Shown here piece by piece: positions 1 to 7,978 of a DNA stretch of 64,000 bases. The notes below the pieces were generated by a model. It had not been told where the DNA came from. It worked only from the letters and a program-made list of their open reading frames with translations, and made no database searches. Every line of letters starts with the position of its first letter. Positions within the stretch are counted from its first letter, which is position 1. The DNA comes from Pseudomonas asplenii. Lineage in GTDB: Bacteria; Pseudomonadota; Gammaproteobacteria; Pseudomonadales; Pseudomonadaceae. Where the stretch lies: NCBI RefSeq assembly GCF_001293465.1, contig NZ_JSYZ01000018.1, positions 124,001-188,000 of the forward strand. The letters are read 5' to 3'. Both the position numbers and the translations under genes were made by a program.

Positions 1-1134
1 ATGATCCTCGAACTGGGCTACTGCAACGGCATCGAAAACTACTCGCGCTACCTCTCCGGACGCGAAGCCGGCGCCCCGCCGCCGACCCTCTACGACTACC
101 TGCCGCCGGATGCGCTGCTGGTGATCGACGAATCCCACGTCAGCGTTCCGCAGGTCGGCGCCATGTACAAGGGCGACCGCTCACGCAAGGAAACCCTGGT
201 GGAATACGGCTTCCGCCTGCCGTCGGCGCTGGACAACCGGCCGATGCGCTTCGACGAGTGGGAGGCGGTAAGCCCGCAGACCATTTTCGTCTCCGCCACC
301 CCCGGCAACTACGAGGCCGAGCACGCCGGCCAGGTGGTCGAGCAGGTGGTACGCCCCACCGGGCTGGTGGACCCACAGGTGGAGGTGCGCCCGGCACTGA
401 CCCAGGTCGACGACCTGCTCTCGGAGATCAACAAGCGCGTGGCCCTGGAAGAGCGCGTGCTGGTCACCACCCTGACCAAGCGCATGGCCGAGGACCTCAC
501 CGACTACCTCGCCGACCACGGTATCCGGGTGCGCTACCTGCACTCGGACATCGACACCGTGGAGCGGGTGGAAATCATCCGCGACCTGCGCCTGGGCACC
601 TTCGACGTGCTGGTGGGTATCAACCTGCTGCGCGAAGGCCTGGACATGCCGGAAGTGTCGCTGGTGGCGATTCTCGACGCGGACAAGGAAGGCTTCCTGC
701 GCTCCGAGCGGTCGCTGATCCAGACCATCGGCCGCGCCGCGCGCAACCTCAATGGCAAGGCGATTCTCTACGCCGACAACGTCACCGGCTCCATGCAGCG
801 GGCGATCGGCGAGACCGAACGGCGTCGTGACAAGCAGATCGCCTTCAACGAGGCCAACGGCATCACCCCCAAGGGCGTGGTCAAGGACGTCGCCGATATC
901 ATGGAAGGCGCCACCGTGCCCGGCTCGCGCAGCAAGAAGCGCAAGGGCATGGCCAAGGCTGCCGAGGAAAACGCCCGCTACGAAAACGAACTGCGTTCGC
1001 CGAGCGAGATCAGCAAGCGCATTCGCCAGCTGGAAGAAAAGATGTACCAACTGGCCCGCGACCTGGAGTTCGAGGCGGCGGCGCAGATGCGCGACGAAAT
1101 CGCCAAGCTGCGTGAGCGCCTGTTGAACGTGTAG
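1..1134 (+). CDS. uvrB: UvrABC excinuclease subunit B, 3' part (start lies outside the window)
   Basis: This is the C-terminal 377 residues of UvrB, the damage-verifying helicase-like subunit of nucleotide excision repair. The full protein is about 670 residues, so roughly the first 290, including Walker A, are outside the window and the ATG at base 1 is internal. Visible parts are the helicase motif II DESH, the motif SATPG, the helicase C-terminal motifs GINLLREGLD and QTIGRAARN, and the C-terminal UVR coiled-coil domain (last 40 residues, ending ERLLNV) that contacts UvrC. No frameshift is seen and the stop is TAG. Tandem hairpins follow at 1151-1197. Confidence 0.97.
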   Translation: MILELGYCNGIENYSRYLSGREAGAPPPTLYDYLPPDALLVIDESHVSVPQVGAMYKGDRSRKETLVEYGFRLPSALDNRPMRFDEWEAVSPQTIFVSATPGNYEAEHAGQVVEQVVRPTGLVDPQVEVRPALTQVDDLLSEINKRVALEERVLVTTLTKRMAEDLTDYLADHGIRVRYLHSDIDTVERVEIIRDLRLGTFDVLVGINLLREGLDMPEVSLVAILDADKEGFLRSERSLIQTIGRAARNLNGKAILYADNVTGSMQRAIGETERRRDKQIAFNEANGITPKGVVKDVADIMEGATVPGSRSKKRKGMAKAAEENARYENELRSPSEISKRIRQLEEKMYQLARDLEFEAAAQMRDEIAKLRERLLNV

Positions 1135-1150
1135 CCCTCGATCCCTGATC

Positions 1151-1197
1151 GCTCCCACGCTCTGCGTGGGAGCACAGCCCGTGACGCTCTGCGTCAC
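1151..1197. repeat. Two adjacent hairpins with the same TCT loop
   Basis: Two perfect stem-loops stand side by side: a 10-bp stem GCTCCCACGC/GCGTGGGAGC (1151-1173) and a 7-bp stem GTGACGC/GCGTCAC (1181-1197). Both have the loop TCT and share the core CGCTCTGCG. A looser copy of the theme follows to about 1222. They lie between the uvrB stop and the converging TauE-type gene, so they may end both transcripts, but neither has a T-run. They look like one of the dispersed intergenic repeats of Pseudomonas. Confidence 0.7.
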
Positions 1198-1260
1198 CAG
1201 AGCGGATGCGGAGCGACCCGCAGGGGCTTGCCCGCGAACAGCCTCACGCTCGGCGCCTCG

Positions 1261-2073
1261 TCAGCCGAGCACCATCGCCAGCAGCACCAGCCCCAGCAGA
1301 CCGATGTAGAACCCTGCATGCAGCCGGTCCGGGATACGCCCGATCAGGGGCGTCGCCAGGCACATGCCGAGCAGCGAGCCGAGGATCAGCAGGGCGAATG
1401 CCGGAAGGTTCACGTACCCGGCGAACCAGGGCCCCAACCCCAGGGGATGGACCCCGGCCAGGAGCACGTAGGTCAACGTCCCGACCACCGCCACCGGCAC
1501 GCTCAACGGATTGGCCATGGCCGTGGCCAGCGTCATGCTCAGGCCGCTGCGCCTCAGCAACGGCACGGTCATGACGCTGCCGCCCACCCCGAGCAAGGTC
1601 GCCACGCTACCGATCAAGACGCCACCCAGCACCGTCACGCCAGGCGTCAATGGCCTAACCGGACGGGTCGCCTCCGCCCGGATGAAACCTTGCCGCGCCA
1701 GGCAGTCAAGCAAGGTCAATCCCAGGTAGACGATGAAGGCCCAGCGCAGCACCTCACTGCTGAGCCAACTGGCCAGCACCGCCCCCAGTACCGCGCCCAG
1801 GCCGATGAAGCCGGCGAACGGCCAGATCCACTCCCCGCGCAGATTGCCGGCACGCCGGTGCTTGCCGGTGGCGATCAGCGCATTGACGATCATCACGCAG
1901 GTCGAGGTCGCCACCGCGATCTGCATCGCCGCCCCGCTGACAGCCGGGTCCGGGCTGTCACGCAGGGCCCGGTACACCAGCGGTACCACCACGAAACCAC
2001 CACCGAAACCGAACAGCACGCTGGTCACGCCGGCCAGCCCGCCCAACAACGCCAACAGCCCGTAAAGCATCAT
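1261..2073 (-). CDS. TauE/SafE family membrane permease
   Basis: A 270-residue integral membrane protein of the TauE/SafE (DUF81) family, whose members export sulfite, sulfoacetate or other small anions, or are uncharacterised. It has about eight hydrophobic segments and the two family-typical glycine-rich stretches, near residues 20-30 (LFGFGGGFVVVPLV) and near 160-175 (LLGVGGSVMTVPLL). The start is the first of two adjacent Met codons, because an AAAGGA ribosome site lies 7 bases upstream. It is divergent from an AraC regulator 105 bases away, which is its likely controller. The substrate cannot be told from sequence. Confidence 0.85.
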   Translation of the reverse strand: MMLYGLLALLGGLAGVTSVLFGFGGGFVVVPLVYRALRDSPDPAVSGAAMQIAVATSTCVMIVNALIATGKHRRAGNLRGEWIWPFAGFIGLGAVLGAVLASWLSSEVLRWAFIVYLGLTLLDCLARQGFIRAEATRPVRPLTPGVTVLGGVLIGSVATLLGVGGSVMTVPLLRRSGLSMTLATAMANPLSVPVAVVGTLTYVLLAGVHPLGLGPWFAGYVNLPAFALLILGSLLGMCLATPLIGRIPDRLHAGFYIGLLGLVLLAMVLG

Positions 2074-2178
2074 GTCAGGTCCTTTGAGGAACGAAGCCCG
2101 CATATTGCTCCGCCAGGGCTTGGCGCGCCTGCGCAAGTCAGCCAATATCATTCGTGATTCGGCCAGACCGCCATCCCC

Positions 2179-2934
2179 ATGCTCAATAGCCCACTCGCCC
2201 TGTACGACCACCTGCCCCGGGCGGTGATCGCCATCGGCACCGACTACCCCCGGGGCCACCTGCTGGCCCGCCATCAGCACCGGCGAGCGCAATTGCTCTA
2301 CGGCGCCAGCGGGGTGATGCATGTGCTGACCGACGACGGCAACTGGATCGTGCCACCGCAGCGGGCGGTCTGGATTCCTCCGCAGGTGCCGCACCAGGTG
2401 CTGATGCTCGGCGTCAGCACCCGCAGCCTGTACATCGAGCCCGCTGCGGTCGCGACGATGAGTGCCAGTTGCCAGGTGCTGGAGGTCTCGCCGCTGCTGC
2501 GCCAACTGCTGCTGGCCGCCGTCGAGATGCCGGTGGAGTACGCCGAACAGGGCCGCGACGGGGCCCTGGTCAGCCTGTTGCTGCATGAACTGGCCGCCGC
2601 CGGCAGCCTGCCGCTGCATATCCCCCTGCCCCAGGACCCGCGCCTGCTGCCGCTGTGCCAGGCCTTCGTCGAACAGCCGGATATCCGCCAGTCGCCCGAG
2701 GCCTGGGCGGCGCGGTTGCATATGAGCCTGCGCAGTTTCGGCCGGCTGTTCCACGGCCAGACCGCCCTGAGCTTTTCCCAGTGGCGCCAGCGGGTCTGCG
2801 TGGTCCTGGCCCTGGCGCGACTGGCCGAAGGTGAAGCGGTGACGCGCATTGCCCTGGATTTCGGCTACCAGAGCCCGGCAGCGTTCTCGACCATGTTTCG
2901 TCGCACCCTGGGCCGGGCGCCCACCGACTACTGA
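2179..2934 (+). CDS. AraC-family transcriptional regulator with N-terminal cupin
   Basis: A 251-residue regulator. The N-terminal half is a cupin-type sensing domain (HQHRRAQLLYGASG at about residues 32-45, then the PPQRAVWIPPQVPHQ turn). The C-terminal 90 residues hold the two AraC helix-turn-helix motifs: the first around WAARLHMSLRSFGRLF, the second in IALDFGYQSPAAFSTMFRR. It ends soon after that motif, as usual for this subfamily. It is divergent from the TauE/SafE permease gene and probably controls it. The effector is unknown. Confidence 0.88.
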   Translation: MLNSPLALYDHLPRAVIAIGTDYPRGHLLARHQHRRAQLLYGASGVMHVLTDDGNWIVPPQRAVWIPPQVPHQVLMLGVSTRSLYIEPAAVATMSASCQVLEVSPLLRQLLLAAVEMPVEYAEQGRDGALVSLLLHELAAAGSLPLHIPLPQDPRLLPLCQAFVEQPDIRQSPEAWAARLHMSLRSFGRLFHGQTALSFSQWRQRVCVVLALARLAEGEAVTRIALDFGYQSPAAFSTMFRRTLGRAPTDY

Positions 2935-3018
2935 AACGGCAACGGGCACGACCGACACGTACACGACGCCAGAATGCCTGTGATATTAATGACCTACCGC
3001 GCCGCCGATGGACCGAGC

Positions 3019-3987
3019 ATGAAATTCGACAAAGCCTACTGCGTCAGCCTCGACGAGAAACTGACAATCTACGATGTCCGCGACCTGAACTTCGACGAGA
3101 CCGTACCCTTCGATTCGGACACGGAAATCTTCCAGTGCCCCAACGATGCCTGCCGCAACGCCTTCGACCGCAGTAACCACCTGACCACCTTCAATGCCCG
3201 TCGGGTCCGCTTCAAGCGCACCCCGCACTTCAAGAACACGCCCAGTACCCGGCACCTGGCGGACTGCCCCTACCTCAGCCCGGAAACCGCACCCGACCTG
3301 CTCGACCCGGACCAGGCGCCGGACGGGATCGAAGGCGAGCAGAATTTCCCGGTGGAGTTGCTGCTGAGCCGTCGCGTCTACACCCGCAAGCCCACCACGC
3401 CAGCCGACTCCGCCCACCCGGAGCCGAAGGAGGCAACCCGCCCGGCGGGCGACAGCAGCGCCACCAGCACGCCCAGGGCGACACCGAATCGCACCAGCGT
3501 GTTCGCCCACCCGGTGGAATGCTTCGTCTCCAACTTCGCCAACAAGGATCTGCTCAAGCGCATGCCGCTGACCATTGGCGAGCTGAGCCTGAACTACAAC
3601 GCCTTCTTCAAGCGGGTCGAGTACTGCCAGGATCGCAAGGGGCTGATCTACTGGGGCAGGATCAAGGAGATCAAGGACTACAGGAGCAGCTTCAGCGTGG
3701 TCTTCGACAAGCCGGTCTGGGCCGACCGCAAGCGCTATTCGGTGAACGTCTACCTGAGCAAGAGCCTGATCGAAAACTACCGCCAGCGCACGGCGTTCCT
3801 CGAGGAGATCAAGAGCGTGATCGACCAGGCCGATGACCTGTACTGCTTTTTCTACGGGGTGACGCCGGAGCTGAAACAGGTGCCGAGCAAGAAGAACCCG
3901 GAGCAGACCTTCAGCGTGTTCAGCTGTGAAATCGAGAACCTGGATCACTTCCTGATTCGCGAAGCGTCAGCCCTCGATACGCCTTGA
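3019..3987 (+). CDS. Protein of unknown function with N-terminal Cys/His cluster
   Basis: No function is recognised. The start at 3019 (MKFDKAYC) gives 322 residues; an in-frame ATG at 2974 would add 15 unconvincing residues. The N-terminal 90 residues carry a likely metal-binding set: CPNDAC, then HF after about 40 residues, then H and C in HLADC. Order and spacing resemble the N-terminal zinc-binding part of CoiA-like competence proteins. A low-complexity Pro/Thr/Ser-rich linker follows (about residues 120-160), then a globular domain of about 160 residues containing NYNAFFKRVEYCQDRKGLIYWG. There is no signal peptide and no obvious operon partner. It is flanked by an AraC gene and a convergent secreted-protein gene. 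Confidence 0.6.
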   Translation: MKFDKAYCVSLDEKLTIYDVRDLNFDETVPFDSDTEIFQCPNDACRNAFDRSNHLTTFNARRVRFKRTPHFKNTPSTRHLADCPYLSPETAPDLLDPDQAPDGIEGEQNFPVELLLSRRVYTRKPTTPADSAHPEPKEATRPAGDSSATSTPRATPNRTSVFAHPVECFVSNFANKDLLKRMPLTIGELSLNYNAFFKRVEYCQDRKGLIYWGRIKEIKDYRSSFSVVFDKPVWADRKRYSVNVYLSKSLIENYRQRTAFLEEIKSVIDQADDLYCFFYGVTPELKQVPSKKNPEQTFSVFSCEIENLDHFLIREASALDTP

Positions 3988-3992
3988 CCGGA

Positions 3993-4580
3993 TCACTCGG
4001 CCGCCGTGGCCCGGGTGACCGTGGCACCGGCCCACTGGTAGGTCTTGTGGGCCGCGCAACGGCTGTCGCTGGCCTTGGAGCGGTCGAAGATGAACTCGAA
4101 GGTCACCGCCCCCTGGTAGTCGGTGCGCACGATGCGGTTGACGTCCAGCAGATGCCAGTTGCCGTCCTGCTTGAGCGAATCCGGCGAGTGATAGACGTCG
4201 TTGCCCCTGACCACGCCCTGGCGATTGAGCGTGTCCAGATGGAAATTGATATTGGCCTTGTTGCCGCCGCCCTCGCCCCCGCTGCGCACGATGCGGTATC
4301 TCACCGTACTGACATCGAAATAGGCCGAACTGCCGGCGGAGGCGAAGGCCACCCTGGCCTCCAGCTCGCCCCGGAAACGCCCGACAGAGCAGGAGAAATA
4401 GTCGGTGCGGGTCCCGCCCAGCATCTCCGCCGGACTCGGCTCGACACCGTCGGGGGCGGTGGAGGACGCCGCCAGTTGCTCGCCGTTCGCCTGCCCACCC
4501 TGGGCCACCGCCGCAAACATCAGCCCCGCACACAACAACGTACCGCATAAACCTCTGAGCGCTTTCATCGCAAATTCCAT
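3993..4580 (-). CDS. Small secreted protein of unknown function
   Basis: A 195-residue protein starting MEFAMKALRG; an alternative start is MKALRG, 12 bases in. Residues 5-32 form a typical Sec signal peptide (positively charged start, then GLCGTLLCAGLMFAAVAQGGQA), so it should be periplasmic or outer-surface. Two cysteines in the mature part (FSCSVGRF and SRCAAHKTY) could form a disulfide. A glycine-rich loop (SGGEGGGNKANINFHLD) lies mid-protein. No family is recognised. It converges with the unknown gene on the other strand, with 5 bases between them. Confidence 0.65.
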   Translation of the reverse strand: MEFAMKALRGLCGTLLCAGLMFAAVAQGGQANGEQLAASSTAPDGVEPSPAEMLGGTRTDYFSCSVGRFRGELEARVAFASAGSSAYFDVSTVRYRIVRSGGEGGGNKANINFHLDTLNRQGVVRGNDVYHSPDSLKQDGNWHLLDVNRIVRTDYQGAVTFEFIFDRSKASDSRCAAHKTYQWAGATVTRATAAE

Positions 4581-4758
4581 TTGATCGGGTTGAGAATCCG
4601 GGCCCGTTCTTGTGACCCGGTCCGGGAACGGCCGTTATCGGCCGGCGATCCCGTCGATTCATCAAGCCAAAAAGCGCCCGGGGCGGACAAGGGTGCAACG
4701 CCCCGGTGGCGAGAGAGGGGAATCCGAACAACACGTCAGCGGTGTTTGGTCGGGACGA

Positions 4759-5751
4759 TCAGACCTGGCGCCGGGCCGTGCCGAACAGGTGCACGCCCTG
4801 CAGTTCGCCGCCCTGTTCCAGCAGGCGGATCGGCGCGGTACCGCCCGGCATTTCGACCCGGACCTCGCCCGCGGCGACCCAACCGACCCGCCAGGCCGCA
4901 CAGGCCACCGCACTGGCGCTGGTGCCCGAGGACGCGGTCGGCCCCTCGCCGCGCTCGAACACCCGCGCCTGCAGGTGCCCCGGCGCCACGAGCATCGCCC
5001 ACTGCAGGTTGACCCCGGCCGGGCACGGCTCGCCCGCCCCCACCGGTGGCGCAAAGGCAATCGCGGTCAAGCCCTGCTCCAGCGCCGCCTCCAGCATCTG
5101 TGGGTTGCTCGGCAATGCCGAGAGCTGCTCCACCAGGGTCACGCAATGGGGATTGCCGACCCGCACGAACTGGCTGCGCTGCCAGGCCTCGTTCAAGCGC
5201 GCCAGGGGCGCGACATGGCTCAGCTGACGGCCATTCAACCCGGCCTCCCCGGTGCCGCAGGCAGCGACTGCCGCGGGGCCGAATTCCGGTTTGCCCAGCG
5301 CCAGCCAGAAGCCCGACTGGCCCTCCACCTGCGCCGGTTCCACCGCCGTCGCGACAGGAGACGAACCGCCCGGCTGATCGTGATGGACCCGCAACAGGCT
5401 GCTGCCTTCGGCCGCCAGCAGACCCTGCTCGCTCAATGCCTGGGAAAAGATCGTCAGGCCGTTGCCACTGCGCTCGGCCAGGGTGCCGTCGGTATTGACG
5501 ATCAGCAGATCGAACGGCGCCGCGCACTGGAACGGCCCGACCAGCAAACCGTCGGAGCGATGGTGCTTGCCTCCCCGTCCCGGCTCCTGCCCCGCCCAGC
5601 CGCACAGCGCTTGCACCGCCGCAACCGACCAGTCGCGCCGATGCAACGCCGCCCGGGCGGCATCCGCCGGTACGTCGAGCCCCAGTGCGCGCAACTCCTC
5701 AGGGCTCGCCACCGCATAGATGTTCCCGCGTGCATCATAAAACGTCGCCAT
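4759..5751 (-). CDS. Diaminopimelate epimerase-fold protein lacking both catalytic cysteines
   Basis: A 330-residue protein that aligns along its length with DapF: NTDGTLAERSGNGLTIFS matches the first DapF active-site motif, GNPHCVTLVEQL the central one, and FERGEGPTASSGTSAS the second active-site motif. DapF uses two cysteines (in CGNG and ACGSG) as the base pair for racemisation. Here they are Ser95 and Ser275. The protein is also about 55 residues longer than E. coli DapF. It is therefore unlikely to epimerise diaminopimelate by the known mechanism and may act on another substrate. It is a single gene, divergent from a carboxymuconolactone-decarboxylase-like gene 158 bases away. Confidence 0.8.
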   Translation of the reverse strand: MATFYDARGNIYAVASPEELRALGLDVPADAARAALHRRDWSVAAVQALCGWAGQEPGRGGKHHRSDGLLVGPFQCAAPFDLLIVNTDGTLAERSGNGLTIFSQALSEQGLLAAEGSSLLRVHHDQPGGSSPVATAVEPAQVEGQSGFWLALGKPEFGPAAVAACGTGEAGLNGRQLSHVAPLARLNEAWQRSQFVRVGNPHCVTLVEQLSALPSNPQMLEAALEQGLTAIAFAPPVGAGEPCPAGVNLQWAMLVAPGHLQARVFERGEGPTASSGTSASAVACAAWRVGWVAAGEVRVEMPGGTAPIRLLEQGGELQGVHLFGTARRQV

Positions 5752-5909
5752 GGTCCCGCTCCGGCAAAACCCTCACTTTAGCCGCGATCCCCGTGGGGAA
5801 AAACACCCGGGCGTTAGCATTTTCCAGCGGATTGGCTAGGCTGCCAGCTGTCGATGTCCTGCTGTCGTCGACGCGCGAAGGATTCCCCGGATCGCCAATA
5901 GGAGACAGC

Positions 5910-6557
5910 ATGAACGACAAAGCCCCCATGGCCGAGCTCTACTGCGAAGGCCGCAAGCAATTCATCGACCTGGTGCCCAACGGCGGCGCCCGCCTGGATG
6001 CGCTGTTCCACACCACGCCCGCTCTCGGCGAGCTGGCGGTCGGCGTGGTCTACGGCCACCTGCACCAGCGCCCCGGCCTCGATCCCCGACTGCGGGAGGC
6101 CGCGACCTTCGCCGCCATCGTCGCGGCGGGGATGGTCGGCCCGCCCCTGAGTGTACACTTCAAGACCGGCCTGGCCTCGGGGCTGGCCCCGGGCGAATAC
6201 ACCGAACTGCTGTTGCAGGCCTCGGCCTTCACCGGCTTTCCCAGGGCCGTGGCCACCGCCGACCGGCTCAACCAGCTGTTCGCCGAGGAAGGCATGACTT
6301 CACCACCCGCGCCGGCGCCACGCGCGGTGGTGCTGGAATTCTGCGACGCGGTGCGGGACAACCGCGAGCACTTTCCGGTCTCGCCACAGATACGCGCGCT
6401 ACTGCGCCCGCCCCACCAGTTGCAGGTCACCGCCACGGCGGCGGACCAGGTGCTGGTGGAGAGTTATCAGAAAGGTCATCCGTTGCCGAGGGGGCTCTTG
6501 CTGGTGCGCGTCGACGGCGAGCGGATCGTCGCCGTGACGCTGTTCGACCCCGTATAG
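5910..6557 (+). CDS. Carboxymuconolactone decarboxylase-like protein
   Basis: A 215-residue protein. The start at 5910 is backed by a GGAGACAGC ribosome site. Residues about 25-110 match the carboxymuconolactone decarboxylase/AhpD helical fold (LREAATFAAIVAAGMVGPPL, then LLLQASAFTGFPRAV) without the CxxC that makes AhpD a peroxidase partner. The last 50 residues (LQVTATAADQVLVESYQKG to FDPV) look like the tail of a SnoaL/NTF2-like domain, which suggests a truncated fusion. The reaction is unknown. The gene appears to be monocistronic, ending just before the convergent gudD. Confidence 0.7.
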   Translation: MNDKAPMAELYCEGRKQFIDLVPNGGARLDALFHTTPALGELAVGVVYGHLHQRPGLDPRLREAATFAAIVAAGMVGPPLSVHFKTGLASGLAPGEYTELLLQASAFTGFPRAVATADRLNQLFAEEGMTSPPAPAPRAVVLEFCDAVRDNREHFPVSPQIRALLRPPHQLQVTATAADQVLVESYQKGHPLPRGLLLVRVDGERIVAVTLFDPV

Positions 6558-6579
6558 GGGCCTGTGTGGCCACTAGCAG

Positions 6580-7932
6580 TCAGCGCACCAGGCAGGGACG
6601 CTTGTTGTCGAACGACCAGCCGGGGATCAGGCACTGCATGGCCACGCTGTCGTCCCGGGCGCCAAGGCCCATGTGGCGGTAACACTCATGGGCGCGGGCC
6701 ACCGCGTCCATGTCCAGCTCGATCCCCAACCCCGGCTTCTGCGGCACCTGGATGAAGCCGTCGACGATCTGCAACGGCTCGCGGGTCAGGCCCTGGCCGT
6801 CCTGCCAGATCCAGTGGGTGTCGATGGCGGTGATCTCGCCCGGCGCCGCCGCGGCGACATGGGTGAACATCGCCAGGGAAATGTCGAAGTGGTTGTTGGA
6901 GTGCGAGCCCCAGGTCAGGCCCCACTCATGACACATCTGTGCGACCCGTACCGAGCCCTGCAGGGTCCAGAAATGCGGGTCGGCCAGCGGGATGTCGACG
7001 GCGTGCAACTGGATCGCATGGCCCATTTCCCGCCAGTCGGTGGCGATCATGTTGGTCGCCGTCGGCAGGCCGGTGGCCCGGCGGAACTCGGCCATGACTT
7101 CGCGCCCCGAATAGCCGTTTTCCGCACCGCAAGGGTCCTCGGCATAGGCCAGTACCCGATGCTGGTCGCGACACAGGGCAATCGCCTCCCTGAGCGACCA
7201 GGCGCCATTCGGATCGAGGGTGATGCGGGCCTCGGGGAAGCGCTCGGCCAGGGCCGTCACCGCTTCCATCTCGCGAGCGCCCTCGAGCACGCCGCCCTTG
7301 AGCTTGAAGTCGTTGAAACCGTAGCGCGCCTGGGCAGCCTCGGCCAGGCGGACGATCGCCTCCGGGGTCATCGCCTGCTCGTGGCGCAGGCGGAACCAGG
7401 CGTCCTCGGCCTCGGCCTCATTGCGGTAGGCCAGGTTGGTGCGCTGCCGGTCGCCGATGTAGAACAGGTAGCCGAGCACCTTGACCGCTTCCCGCTGCTG
7501 CCCCTCGCCGAGCAGCGCCGCCACCGGTACGCCGAGGAACTGGCCGAGCAGGTCGAGCAGCGCCGCCTCCAGGGCGGTGACCGCATGGATGGTGATGCGC
7601 AGGTCGAAGGTCTGCAGCCCGCGGCCACCGGCATCACGCTCGGCAAAAGTCTGGCGGACCTGGTTGAGCAGCTTCTGGTAGTTGCCGATGGACTGGCCCA
7701 GCAGCAGGCCGCGGGCGTCCTCCAGGGTCGCGCGGATCCGCTCGCCGCCGGGCACCTCGCCGACGCCGGTGCGGCCGCTGCTGTCGGTGATGATGACGAG
7801 ATTGCGGGTGAAGAACGGGCCGTGGGCGCCACTGAGGTTGAGCAGCATGCTGTCGTGGCCGGCCACCGGGATGACCTGGAAGCCGCTGATGACCGGGGTC
7901 TGGCCGGCAGTGCCGAGCATCTGTGCATTCAT
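6580..7932 (-). CDS. gudD: Glucarate dehydratase
   Basis: A 450-residue enolase-superfamily enzyme that dehydrates D-glucarate (and L-idarate) to 5-keto-4-deoxy-D-glucarate in aldarate catabolism. Length and motifs fit GudD: the lysine pair in DFKLKGG, the metal ligands in ITLDPNGAW and AEDPCG, Asn in ATNMIATDW, and the catalytic His in WGSHSNNHFDIS. It is cotranscribed downstream of the MFS transporter gene (46-base gap). The regulator is the divergent GntR gene upstream of the transporter. No downstream kdgD or garD-type gene is in this cluster, so later steps must be encoded elsewhere. Confidence 0.96.
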   Translation of the reverse strand: MNAQMLGTAGQTPVISGFQVIPVAGHDSMLLNLSGAHGPFFTRNLVIITDSSGRTGVGEVPGGERIRATLEDARGLLLGQSIGNYQKLLNQVRQTFAERDAGGRGLQTFDLRITIHAVTALEAALLDLLGQFLGVPVAALLGEGQQREAVKVLGYLFYIGDRQRTNLAYRNEAEAEDAWFRLRHEQAMTPEAIVRLAEAAQARYGFNDFKLKGGVLEGAREMEAVTALAERFPEARITLDPNGAWSLREAIALCRDQHRVLAYAEDPCGAENGYSGREVMAEFRRATGLPTATNMIATDWREMGHAIQLHAVDIPLADPHFWTLQGSVRVAQMCHEWGLTWGSHSNNHFDISLAMFTHVAAAAPGEITAIDTHWIWQDGQGLTREPLQIVDGFIQVPQKPGLGIELDMDAVARAHECYRHMGLGARDDSVAMQCLIPGWSFDNKRPCLVR

Positions 7933-7978
7933 GATGGGTACCTGTCTGGCGAAACTGTCGTTTCGAAAAAAGTGTCGT

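Noticed and set aside
1261..2964. A 567-codon minus-strand frame covering the TauE/SafE gene and running on across the AraC gene
   Set aside because: Only the last 270 codons match a family and they have their own ribosome site. The extension is the antisense of the AraC gene, an effect of high GC.
4759..5751. The true dapF gene
   Set aside because: Both catalytic cysteines are absent and the context is not the usual lysA/dapF/xerC cluster.
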